From: JAJPHC01 sp035255945
GTDB taxonomy: Bacteria; Acidobacteriota; Thermoanaerobaculia; Gp7-AA8
DNA: 8,446 nucleotides
Direction: 5' to 3'
Assembly: GCA_035255945.1 (NCBI GenBank)
Contig: DATEZA010000259.1
Span: 1-8,446, forward strand
This document shows, one piece after another, positions 1 through 5,743 of this stretch. The translations under genes were made by a program, and so were the position numbers. The number at the start of each line of letters is the position of its first letter. The first letter of the stretch is position 1. The notes under the pieces are model-generated. The model was not told where the DNA came from and made no database searches. It saw only the letters and a program-made list of their open reading frames with translations.

Positions 1-87
1 AGCGCGAACGACAAAGCGAAAGCAATCGCCGACACGCAGAAAGTGCCGGGCGTGACGCGGGTCGTGGATCGGATCGCGGTGCCATAA
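1..87 (+). CDS. C-terminal end of a BON-domain protein (partial)
   Basis: The gene enters from the left edge in frame 1 and ends at a TAA at 85-87, so only 28 codons are visible. The tail contains alternating Ala/Ile residues followed by VPGVTRVVDRIAVP. This is the typical ending of a BON domain, where a helix is followed by the 'GV..V.d.l.v' beta strand. BON domains are found in periplasmic or envelope proteins such as OsmY and are thought to bind phospholipid or other surfaces; that is family knowledge and cannot be tested on this fragment. The gene converges on the secreted-protein gene ending at 217, with the repeat array between them. The domain call rests on about 25 residues, so it is moderate only; the whole protein could hold several BON repeats or other domains upstream. 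Confidence 0.55.
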   Translation, partial: SANDKAKAIADTQKVPGVTRVVDRIAVP

Positions 88-103
88 AACCGGGTTCGAG
101 GGT

Positions 104-217
104 GCGTGGGCGCGTGGGTGCGTGGGCTCGTGGGCGCGTAGGCTCGTGGGCGCGTAGGCTCGTGGGCTCGCGGGCGCGTGGGCCCACGCACCCACGTACC
201 CTCGCACCCACGTGCCC
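104..217. repeat. 8-bp tandem repeat array with inverted arm between convergent genes
   Basis: From 104 to 183 there are ten consecutive 8-bp units close to GCGTGGGC (variants TCGTGGGC, GCGTAGGC, GCGTGGGT, TCGCGGGC). From 183 to 217 the same motif appears in reverse complement (CCCACGCA, CCCACGTA, CCCTCGCA, CCCACGTG). The reverse complement of the right arm aligns without gaps to 92-127, with most positions matching, so transcripts from either strand could fold into a long GC-rich hairpin. The array fills the gap between two convergent genes, and its right end touches the stop codon at 217-219. It may act as a bidirectional transcription barrier, which is inference. No T-tract typical of intrinsic terminators is present. 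The rest of the 88-216 gap shows nothing else. Confidence 0.85.
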
Positions 218-978
218 TACTTCTCGAACGCCCCCTTCGGCACTTCACTCGCCACACTGATATCCGTCAGCTCGATGCTCGACGTCTTCCCGCGCAGCTC
301 GCGGCGCGTCGACAGCAGCAGTCCGCCGATCCGTTTGAAATCGTGGAAGTAGACCGGCAGCGGGATGTCATCCGGCTTCATGTTCTGCAGGTGCATGTCC
401 CATTCGTCGACGATGCCGGTGTCGCGATTCACCCACATCCAGTAGTTGTCGCCGGGCGTGAGGCCGACCTTGTCGAACGAAAGCTTCACCACGTCCCACG
501 TGTGTCCGCACTGATCGCTGCGCTCGCCGACATACTCGCGGTGCACGCCCGGATCCATCGACTTGATCGGCATCAGCAGCCAGTACGTGTCGTTGATGAA
601 GCGCAGGTAGCCGGTGTCGAAGATCGTGGGATCGGTCACCTCGCCGCCGTTCTTCCACGCGCGTCCCTTCTTCGTGTTGATGTTCATGATGATCTCGAAG
701 TCGTTGCCGGTAGGGTCTTGTCCTCTGACGCGGTAGTCGCCGGTGTATCGATCCCAGCGTTGCGGAAACGAGGTCACAATTTTTCCGTTCGAGACCACGT
801 TGAACGTGAACGCGATGTAGCGCGCCTTCTCCCATGCCGGGCCGGCGAGCACGTCGATTGCACGACGAGCGATGTCATCGGCTGACTTCGCCGGCGCGGC
901 CGCCGCGGGCTGCTGCGCGAACATCGGAATCACGGCAACAAAAAGGAGAATCGTGTTGAAGAGCGTTCGGATGCGCAT
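217..978 (-). CDS. Secreted DUF6503-like protein of unknown function
   Basis: The protein has 253 residues. The N-terminus shows a Sec signal peptide: basic MRIR, a hydrophobic run to about residue 20, and a likely cleavage near AQQ. The mature protein should be periplasmic or exported. The body has the composition of a beta-rich single-domain protein, with aromatic motifs such as DTGYLRFINDTYWLLMP (roughly 125-141), GLTPGDNYWMWVNRDTG (roughly 172-188), and a C-terminal strand series ending in GAFEK. These resemble what I recall of the DUF6503 family of secreted proteins, which has an outer-membrane-lipoprotein-sorting-like appearance. No enzymatic motif is evident and no function should be assigned. 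The ATG at 978 is chosen because it gives a complete signal peptide; no strong Shine-Dalgarno is visible. The gene is divergent from the ketosynthase gene (39-bp gap). Confidence 0.75.
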   Translation of the reverse strand: MRIRTLFNTILLFVAVIPMFAQQPAAAAPAKSADDIARRAIDVLAGPAWEKARYIAFTFNVVSNGKIVTSFPQRWDRYTGDYRVRGQDPTGNDFEIIMNINTKKGRAWKNGGEVTDPTIFDTGYLRFINDTYWLLMPIKSMDPGVHREYVGERSDQCGHTWDVVKLSFDKVGLTPGDNYWMWVNRDTGIVDEWDMHLQNMKPDDIPLPVYFHDFKRIGGLLLSTRRELRGKTSSIELTDISVASEVPKGAFEK

Positions 979-1017
979 GGCTCGGATGCTACCATCCGGA
1001 ACTCCGCAGCACAGTCA
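979..1017. promoter_or_regulatory. Divergent promoter region with a 14-bp dyad (candidate)
   Basis: This 39-bp gap must contain, or lie within, the start signals of two divergent genes. It holds an imperfect palindrome GGATGCTACCATCC (984-997), whose arms GGATG and CATCC are exact complements. Weak -10-like hexamers are TACCAT (990-995, plus) and TAGCAT (986-991, minus); a TTGACT -35-like hexamer on the minus strand spans 1013-1018. The 20-bp spacing between that hexamer and TAGCAT is longer than usual. Dyad and hexamers are seen in the sequence; promoter or operator function is inference. Confidence 0.3.
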
Positions 1018-2268
1018 ATGATGCGAGACGATCGAATCGTCATCAGCGGACTCGGCGCTTTGAGTCCGAATGGAGTCGGGCGCGAACAGTACTTCGCGGC
1101 GCTCGCCGCCGGACGCAGCGGCGTGCGCACGATCACCCAGTTCGATGCATCCGAGCTCCCCTGCCGCGTCGCCGGCGAAGTCGATTTCGACGTCACGGCG
1201 TGGGTCGATGCGAAGAATCTCAAGCACGTCGGACGCGTCGTGCCGATGGCGATCGCCGCAACCGATGAAGCGCTGCGCGACGCGAAGCTCGATCCGTCAT
1301 CGATGTCGCTCGAGGAGCGCCGCAACATCGGCGTGATGCTCGGCTCCGGCGGCGGCGCGATCGAGTTCAGCGAACGGATGTACGAGCTCTGGTATCGCGG
1401 CGCGGTCAAACAGGCCTCGGTGTACGCCATTCCATCCGGCACGATCGGCACGCTCGCGTCCGAGATCTCGATGGCGTATGACTTCCACGGCTTCTCGCAT
1501 CTGATCTCCACCGGCTGCACGTCGTCGACCGATGCCCTCGGCTACGCGTATCGCAACCTCAAGCTCGGCATCGTCGATTACGTGATCGCCGGCGGCGCCG
1601 ACGCGACGATCACCGAAGGGATCATGACCGGCTTCTGCATCATGCGCATCGTGTCGAGTGCGTACAACGATTCGCCGCAGATCGCCTCCCGTCCCTTCAC
1701 CAAAAACCGCGACGGCTTCGTCCTCGGCGAAGGCTCGTGGATGTACGTGATGGAGCGCGAGTCGACGGCGCGCGCACGCGGCGCGCACATCTACGCGGTG
1801 GTCTCCGGCTACGGCTCGACATGCGATGCGTACCACCGCGTGCGCATGGACGACTCCGGCGAAGAGCCCGCGCGTGCGATGCAGCTCGCAATGAACGAGG
1901 CGCAGGTCGCGCCGGAACAGATCGGCTACCTCAACTATCACGGCACATCGACCGATCTGAACGACCGCATCGAAACGCGCGCGGTGAAGAAAGCGTTCGG
2001 CAAACACGCGTCGCGCCTGGCGGGATCGGCGACGAAGTCGATGATCGGACATCCGCAAGGCGCATGCGGCGCCGCCGGCGTCGCCGCGACATTGATGGCA
2101 TTCCGCGACGGCATCCTTCCGCCCACGATCAACCTCGATACACCCGACCCCGAGTGCGATCTCGATTACATCCCTGACACCGGCCGCCGCGCGCAGATCG
2201 AAGCGGCGGTGTGCAACACGATCGCATTCGGATCCAAGAATTCGGCGCTGGTACTGACGCGGGCGTGA
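1018..2268 (+). CDS. Beta-ketoacyl-ACP synthase, FabF/KS-alpha-like
   Basis: This thiolase-fold condensing enzyme should catalyse decarboxylative Claisen condensation of an acyl thioester with malonyl-ACP in the cytoplasm. Its 416 residues match the usual FabF/KAS II length. The catalytic triad is intact: Cys167 in ISTGCTSSTDALGYA, His308 in NYHGTST and His345 in KSMIGHPQG, with the conserved Lys340 before it. It is therefore an active-type KS, not a chain-length factor. The TGCTS context, the NDRIETRAVKKAFGKHA stretch (315-331) and RDGFVLGEGS resemble KS-alpha subunits of type II polyketide synthases more than primary-metabolism FabF. Two in-frame ATGs (1018, 1021) are possible starts. It leads an operon with the methyltransferase (4-bp GTGA overlap) and FAD oxidoreductase. 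No ACP, CLF or ketoreductase is in the window, so product and substrate are unknown. Confidence 0.92.
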   Translation: MMRDDRIVISGLGALSPNGVGREQYFAALAAGRSGVRTITQFDASELPCRVAGEVDFDVTAWVDAKNLKHVGRVVPMAIAATDEALRDAKLDPSSMSLEERRNIGVMLGSGGGAIEFSERMYELWYRGAVKQASVYAIPSGTIGTLASEISMAYDFHGFSHLISTGCTSSTDALGYAYRNLKLGIVDYVIAGGADATITEGIMTGFCIMRIVSSAYNDSPQIASRPFTKNRDGFVLGEGSWMYVMERESTARARGAHIYAVVSGYGSTCDAYHRVRMDDSGEEPARAMQLAMNEAQVAPEQIGYLNYHGTSTDLNDRIETRAVKKAFGKHASRLAGSATKSMIGHPQGACGAAGVAATLMAFRDGILPPTINLDTPDPECDLDYIPDTGRRAQIEAAVCNTIAFGSKNSALVLTRA

Positions 2269-2900
2269 AGAGAATCGACGAACCGGAGCTCCTCGACGAA
2301 CACGACGCTCCGCGCGCCGACATGGAGCGCTCGCTCCGCGATCTCCGCCGCATCAACAAATACCTCGGCGGCCGCTCGATTTACCGGCGATTACTCCGTG
2401 CCCACGGTGCACACAAATCGGTCATCGACATCGGCACCGGCACTTCCGATCTCCTCGAACAGATCAGCGGCTTCCGCGTCGGGGTCGATTTCAAGATCGA
2501 GCACCTGCGCTACTTCCGCGATGCGCGCATTCACCGCGTCGTCGGCGACGCACTGCATCTCCCTTTCCGCGACAACGCCGCCGACGTCGTCACCTCGGCG
2601 CATTTCTTCCACCACTTCTCGCCCGATCAAAACGCGCAGATCCTCAACGAATCGCTGCGCGTCGCGAAAAAAGGAGTGGTGGTCAACGACACGCGGCGGC
2701 ACGTTCTCCCGCTGATCTTCATCCTCCTGCTTTGCGCGATCCGCGTGTTCGGCCGCATCACGCGATCCGATGCACCGGGCTCGATCCGCCGCGGCTACAC
2801 GATCGACGAAGTGCGCGGGATCGTTGCGAAAACCGACGCAGCGAAGAAGTCGATCGTGAGAGCGTGGCCGTTCCGCTTCGGGATCCTGCTGTGGAAGTAG
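2265..2900 (+). CDS. Class I SAM-dependent methyltransferase (polyketide-tailoring type)
   Basis: The start chosen is GTG 2265, which overlaps the ketosynthase stop as GTGA and implies coupled translation. A longer reading from ATG 2211 would add 18 residues lying inside the ketosynthase. The 211-residue product has SAM motif I VIDIGTGTSD (53-62), a post-motif region GDALHLPF (94-101) and SAHFFHHF (111-118), the usual Rossmann methyltransferase landmarks. The N-terminal RSLRDLRRINKYLGG stretch, a hydrophobic segment at about 148-162 and the final RAWPFRFGILLWK resemble the methyltransferases that accompany type III polyketide synthases and FAD oxidoreductases in bacterial alkylresorcinol or quinone clusters. 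O- or C-methylation of a KS-derived product is inferred from context. The hydrophobic segment suggests membrane association or a lipophilic substrate. Confidence 0.85.
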   Translation: MKRIDEPELLDEHDAPRADMERSLRDLRRINKYLGGRSIYRRLLRAHGAHKSVIDIGTGTSDLLEQISGFRVGVDFKIEHLRYFRDARIHRVVGDALHLPFRDNAADVVTSAHFFHHFSPDQNAQILNESLRVAKKGVVVNDTRRHVLPLIFILLLCAIRVFGRITRSDAPGSIRRGYTIDEVRGIVAKTDAAKKSIVRAWPFRFGILLWK

Positions 2901-4021
2901 ACGTCGCGATCGTCGGCGCCGGACCGGGCGGCTCGACGCTCGCCACGCTGCTCGCGATGCGTGGCGTCTCCGTCGCATTGATCGATCGCGACACGTTCCC
3001 GCGCGACAAACTCTGCGGCGAGTTCCTTTCGTACGACGCACTCCCGATCGTCGAAGCACTCGGCATCGACCTCGGCGAGGCACCGCACATCGACCGCTGC
3101 CGCGTCGTGTCGCGCAATCGCACGTACGAGTTCGCGTTCCCGTTCGCGGCGCGCGGCGTCTCGCGAATGAAACTCGACGAGCTGCTGCATCGCAGGGCCG
3201 TCGCGGCAGGCGCGGTTCCGATCACGCAAGCGATTACGTCACTTGCGGAGATCGACGCGCGCGTGATCGCCGGTGCGTGGGGCCGCTGGGGCCGATTCGA
3301 TCAGCAGCTCGATCGCTCCTTCGTGCATGACCGCTCGCATCGCAATTTCGGATTTAAACGGCATTACCGCGGTGCACACGAATCGGGCGTCATCGAGCTT
3401 TACTCGTTCGCTCGCGGGTACCTCGGCGTCAGCGATGTCGAAGACGGCATCACGAACATCTGCGGACTCGTGCACGCCGATCGCCTCGCGGGACACAAAG
3501 GCAAGTGGGACACGTTCATCGAAACGATCCGCGCCGAAGAACCGCGACTCGACGATTTGTACGGACGATTCGAGCCGGCGCAGGAGCACTTTCTGTCGAG
3601 CGAGCCGGTGATCTTTCGATCGCGATCGGCGGTCGAAGGCGGCATCTTCATGATCGGCGACGCATCGGGCGTCATCGATCCGCTCACCGGCAACGGCATG
3701 GCGATGGCGATTCAATCTGCGGTCGTCGCCGCGCCGTACATCCTCTGCGCGCTGACGGACCGGCGGAGCGCCGAGGATCAGTATCGCGAGGAGCATCGGC
3801 GAATGTTCGGGAAGCGGATCGGCTGGAGCCGCCGCGTTGCCGCGCTGTTGTCGCGCCCCGCGCTCCTCGATCAATCGCTACGAGTCGCACAGACGCCCGC
3901 GTTCGGACGGTTCCTCCTGCGCCACACCCGCGCGCGGCGCGACGAGATGGCGCGTTTGCTCGACCGCATCGGAGCGCGGCCGTCCCGGCCGCAGCGAGCG
4001 GGCGTCCCGCCCGATCGCTAA
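2891..4021 (+). CDS. FAD-dependent oxidoreductase, geranylgeranyl-reductase-like
   Basis: GTG 2891 is chosen because it begins directly at the FAD-binding strand (VEVDVAIVGAGPGGS) and overlaps the methyltransferase stop by 10 bp; a GGGA just upstream could be a weak ribosome site. A longer reading from ATG 2732 adds 53 residues with no family character. The 376-residue product shows the dinucleotide-binding GAGPGG (9-14), DKLCGEF (39-45) and the second FAD motif GDASGVIDPLTGNGMAMA (256-273). These are typical of the flavoprotein hydroxylase/geranylgeranyl reductase superfamily, often seen beside polyketide methyltransferases. It probably oxidises or hydroxylates, or reduces, the same lipophilic product. 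Oddity: the last 16 residues, from GARPSRPQ onward, and the stop codon are encoded by a palindromic repeat that has entered the gene end, and the last 53 codons recur twice downstream. Confidence 0.88.
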   Translation: MEVDVAIVGAGPGGSTLATLLAMRGVSVALIDRDTFPRDKLCGEFLSYDALPIVEALGIDLGEAPHIDRCRVVSRNRTYEFAFPFAARGVSRMKLDELLHRRAVAAGAVPITQAITSLAEIDARVIAGAWGRWGRFDQQLDRSFVHDRSHRNFGFKRHYRGAHESGVIELYSFARGYLGVSDVEDGITNICGLVHADRLAGHKGKWDTFIETIRAEEPRLDDLYGRFEPAQEHFLSSEPVIFRSRSAVEGGIFMIGDASGVIDPLTGNGMAMAIQSAVVAAPYILCALTDRRSAEDQYREEHRRMFGKRIGWSRRVAALLSRPALLDQSLRVAQTPAFGRFLLRHTRARRDEMARLLDRIGARPSRPQRAGVPPDR

Positions 4022-4087
4022 TGTTCCAATCTGCGAAAAGCCGCCGGCCGAGACGGCCGCCGGCTGCGGACGAGACGTCCGCGCTCC
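3971..4087. repeat. Palindromic hairpin-pair element, copy 1
   Basis: The 117-bp element has exact 9-bp terminal inverted repeats GGAGCGCGG (3971-3979) and CCGCGCTCC (4079-4087). The left half holds two hairpins, GCGGCCG-TCC-CGGCCGC and CGGGCG-TCC-CGCCCG. The right half holds GGCCG-AGA-CGGCC and GCGGACG-AGA-CGTCCGC, the same design on the other strand. It behaves like a REP/MITE-type palindromic element, but no REP-associated transposase is in the window. Its left half encodes the end of the FAD protein, and a terminator-like role is possible but unproven. Confidence 0.85.
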
Positions 4088-4090
4088 CCG

Positions 4091-4252
4091 GCGCTGCTCG
4101 ATCAATCGCTGCGAGTCGCGCAGACGCCGGCGTTCGGACGATTCCTCCTGCGCCACACCCGCGCACGGCGTGACGAGATGGCCCGTTTGATCGACCGCAT
4201 CGGAGCGCGGCCGTCCCGGCCGCAGCGAGCGGGCGTCTCGCCCGATCGCTAA
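4091..4252 (+). pseudogene. Headless fragment of the FAD oxidoreductase gene, copy 2
   Basis: This stretch repeats the last 53 codons of the FAD gene plus TAA with no indel and no start codon of its own. Against the intact gene it has 10 differing bases: eight silent third-position changes, one Leu-to-Ile and one Pro-to-Ser. It is not expected to be translated as a protein. The preserved frame and the silent pattern of change are unexpected for a dead fragment. Confidence 0.85.
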
Positions 4253-4305
4253 TGAAAGCCGCCGGCCGAGACGGCCGCCGGCTGCGGACGAGACGTCCGC
4301 GCTCC
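4202..4305. repeat. Palindromic hairpin-pair element, copy 2
   Basis: The 104-bp copy has the same 9-bp terminal inverted repeats. The non-palindromic spacer between the two halves is shortened here: AATG runs almost directly into AAAGCCGCC. All four triloop hairpins remain complete, and the second loop is TCT instead of TCC. Confidence 0.85.
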
Positions 4306-4307
4306 CC

Positions 4308-4469
4308 GCGCTGCTCGATCAATCGCTGCGAGTCGCGCAGACGCCCGCGTTCGGACGATTCCTCCTGCGCCACACGCGCGCGCGGCGTGATGAGATGGCG
4401 CGTTTGATCGACCGCATCGGAGCGCGGCCGTCCCGGCCGCAGCGAGCGGGCGTCTCGCCCGATCGCTAA
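4308..4469 (+). pseudogene. Headless fragment of the FAD oxidoreductase gene, copy 3
   Basis: This is the second downstream repeat of the final 53 codons plus TAA, again with no indel and no start codon. It differs from copy 2 at five bases, all silent third positions, and from the intact gene at nine bases, seven of them silent. The same two amino-acid changes are shared with copy 2, so copies 2 and 3 have a common source. Confidence 0.85.
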
Positions 4470-4534
4470 TGTTCCAGTAACGAAAAGCCGCCGGCCGAGA
4501 CGGCCGTCGGCTGCGGACGAGACGTCCGCGCTCC
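4419..4534. repeat. Palindromic hairpin-pair element, copy 3
   Basis: The 116-bp copy has terminal repeats GGAGCGCGG and CCGCGCTCC. It ends only 20 bp before the LON-domain start codon, so it forms most of that gene's upstream region. One change (GCCGTCGGC instead of GCCGCCGGC) lies outside the core stem of the third hairpin. The central spacer differs in sequence from copy 1 but is similar in length. Confidence 0.85.
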
Positions 4535-4538
4535 ACAC

Positions 4539-4543
4539 GAGGT
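4539..4543 (+). promoter_or_regulatory. Shine-Dalgarno GAGGT of the LON-domain gene
   Basis: GAGGT lies 11 bases before ATG 4555, in the short AT-rich leader GCTAAATTTAA that follows the repeat block. It is one of the few recognisable ribosome sites in the window and favours ATG 4555 over ATG 4558. Confidence 0.5.
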
Positions 4544-4554
4544 GCTAAATTTAA

Positions 4555-5220
4555 ATGATGGCAACCAACGAGGGGGAATTCCTGCTGCCGCTCTTCCCCC
4601 TGCCGAACATGGTGTTTTTCCCCAGCACGCGTGTGCCGCTGCACGTCTTCGAGCCGCGTTACCGGCAGATGATCGCCGACGCACTGGAGAACGATCAGCG
4701 TGTCGGCATCGTCCTGCTTCGTCCCGGCTGGGAAGCCGATTACTTCGGCGCGCCGGCGATTCACATCTGCGGCACCGTCGGCACCATCGAACAGGCCGTG
4801 CCGCTCGATGACGGACGCTTCAACATTCTCCTGCGCGGCGACGTGCGATTCCGCGTCGTCGGCGAAGTGTCGTCGCAGCCGTATCGCACCGCGCGGGTCA
4901 TCGCGCAGCCGGAGACGCAGCGCACCGTCGACGAGTCGTATGCGCAACGCGAATGGCTCGCCGATCTCTCGCGGCAGTATCTGCGCTACCTGCCGGAGCA
5001 GTCGCCGGTGCCGGAGATCGAGACCGTCGGACTCGATGCGCTGACGAACGCGCTCATCATGTCGCTGAACCTCGAAGTCGAAGAGAAGCAGCGGCTGCTC
5101 GAGATCGACGACATGATCGGGCGCGCGGAGCAGGTCGGCAACGAGCTGTCGTCACGCATCGAGAGCCTGCGATTCCTCGCGCCCTTCCGGCGCGGCGGCG
5201 GCGATCCCGTCCAGAATTAG
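4555..5220 (+). CDS. Stand-alone LON substrate-binding domain protein
   Basis: The 221-residue protein consists of the N-terminal (LON, PUA-like) domain known from Lon protease, without the AAA+ and protease domains. The hallmark strands are present: LPLFPLPNMVFFPS (10-24) and PLHVFEPRYRQMI (28-40), then VGIVLLRPG and a beta-rich core to about 120. A charged helical region with LSRQYLRYLP and MSLNLEVEEKQRLLEID follows. Small bacterial LON-domain proteins are common and their biochemical role is mostly unknown; substrate or partner binding is the usual suggestion. The reading starts at ATG 4555, behind GAGGT. The gene follows the triplicated repeat, so co-transcription with the upstream operon is uncertain. 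Its stop overlaps the convergent lipoprotein stop (5217-5220). Confidence 0.88.
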   Translation: MMATNEGEFLLPLFPLPNMVFFPSTRVPLHVFEPRYRQMIADALENDQRVGIVLLRPGWEADYFGAPAIHICGTVGTIEQAVPLDDGRFNILLRGDVRFRVVGEVSSQPYRTARVIAQPETQRTVDESYAQREWLADLSRQYLRYLPEQSPVPEIETVGLDALTNALIMSLNLEVEEKQRLLEIDDMIGRAEQVGNELSSRIESLRFLAPFRRGGGDPVQN

Positions 5221-5717
5221 CGCTTCTTCCTGCCGCCGCTCTCGATCTTGAACGTGTAGTCGCGAACGGGATTCATTCCCCACAGGCACTCGACCTTGTA
5301 CTCGCCCGGCGCGAATTTCGCCGTGTCGATTTTCAGCGTCGCCACCTTCGCGCCGTTCATCTGTTTCAGCGGCCAGGCGACGCGCTCCCCTTTCGCGTTC
5401 GTCACCATCGCGCTCGTCTGCAGTCCGCCGGGCGATTCCTTGAGCCACATCGTGACGTACACCGGCTGGCCCGGGCTGAACACCTCCTGCGACTCGTACA
5501 CGTTGCCGTCGGTGCCGAGCCGCGCGCCCATCGCCGAACGCTCCAGCACGTCGAAGTCGAGCGGTAACGTCCGTTTGATGCTGACGTTGCGCAAGTCCGC
5601 GGGCTGGGTGGTCGTCTGCGGGGGATGAACAGCCTTCTTCGGAGTGCTGGTCGCGGTGTTGTTTTTCCCGCAACCAATCACGCTCAACACGACAACGACG
5701 GCGAACAACTTTCGCAT
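5217..5717 (-). CDS. Small lipoprotein, probably beta-sandwich
   Basis: The 166-residue product begins MRKLFAVVVVLSVIGC, a lipoprotein signal peptide with a V-I-G-C lipobox and lipidated Cys16, so it should be anchored in the periplasm or outer membrane. A Thr/Pro-rich linker follows to about residue 40. The rest reads as a compact beta domain, with FSPGQPVYVTMWLKESPGG, then TNAKGERVAWPL and APGEYKVECLWG. The spacing resembles immunoglobulin-like modules, though I recognise no named family. The basic tail GGRKKR is unusual. It converges on the LON-domain gene with a 4-bp stop overlap (TTAG). It is divergent from the methyltransferase at 5744 with a 26-bp gap. Function is unknown. Confidence 0.78.
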   Translation of the reverse strand: MRKLFAVVVVLSVIGCGKNNTATSTPKKAVHPPQTTTQPADLRNVSIKRTLPLDFDVLERSAMGARLGTDGNVYESQEVFSPGQPVYVTMWLKESPGGLQTSAMVTNAKGERVAWPLKQMNGAKVATLKIDTAKFAPGEYKVECLWGMNPVRDYTFKIESGGRKKR

Positions 5718-5743
5718 CGAGTGAGTTTACTATTGCGCGCCAA
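5718..5743. promoter_or_regulatory. 26-bp divergent promoter region (candidate)
   Basis: The only AT-rich stretch is TTTACTATTG. Read on the plus strand it offers TACTAT (5728-5733), 10 bases before ATG 5744. Read on the minus strand it offers TAGTAA (5727-5732), 9 bases before ATG 5717. No Shine-Dalgarno is present on either side, so nearly leaderless transcripts are possible. TGCGCGCCAA next to the ATG is repeated before the gene at 7669. Promoter function is inferred. Confidence 0.35.

Larger units (their letters stand above)
3856..4532 (+). repeat. Tandem triplication of the FAD-gene 3' end plus palindromic element
   Basis: Three direct repeats follow one another without spacer: 3856-4085 (230 bp, still part of the intact gene), 4086-4303 (218 bp) and 4304-4532 (229 bp). 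Each begins in CCCCG, carries the last 53 codons and TAA of the FAD gene, and ends with a palindromic element. The breakpoints fall at the outer end of that element (GCGCT|CCCC). Copy 2 is shorter because it lacks about 12 bp just after the stop codon. Copies 2 and 3 are closer to each other than to copy 1. The repeats explain the 533 bp between the FAD gene and the LON-domain gene; no independent gene is seen there. Confidence 0.95.

Noticed and set aside
178..885. 235-residue plus-strand frame opposite the secreted protein
   Set aside because: It begins within the tandem repeat and is antisense to a gene with a clear signal peptide; the composition is His/Arg/Val-rich shadow-like.
1297..2058. 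253-residue minus-strand frame opposite the ketosynthase gene
   Set aside because: It is an Arg/Ala/His-rich antisense shadow of an unmistakable ketosynthase whose catalytic residues are all on the plus strand.
3856..4532. CRISPR array or integron cassette array
   Set aside because: The units are about 220-230 bp, contiguous, and derived from a neighbouring gene end. There are no spacers, cas genes, integrase or attC-like recombination cores.
3971..4534. Insertion sequence with transposase
   Set aside because: The terminal inverted repeats are real, but each element is only 104-117 bp and non-coding, with no transposase frame and no recognisable target-site duplication.
3684..4538. Long minus-strand reading frames (284, 232 and 92 residues) with repeated Arg/Ala-rich peptides such as GRLGRRLF
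   Set aside because: They are translations of the GC-rich palindromic repeats and the antisense of the FAD gene; the peptides repeat because the DNA repeats, and no family character is visible.
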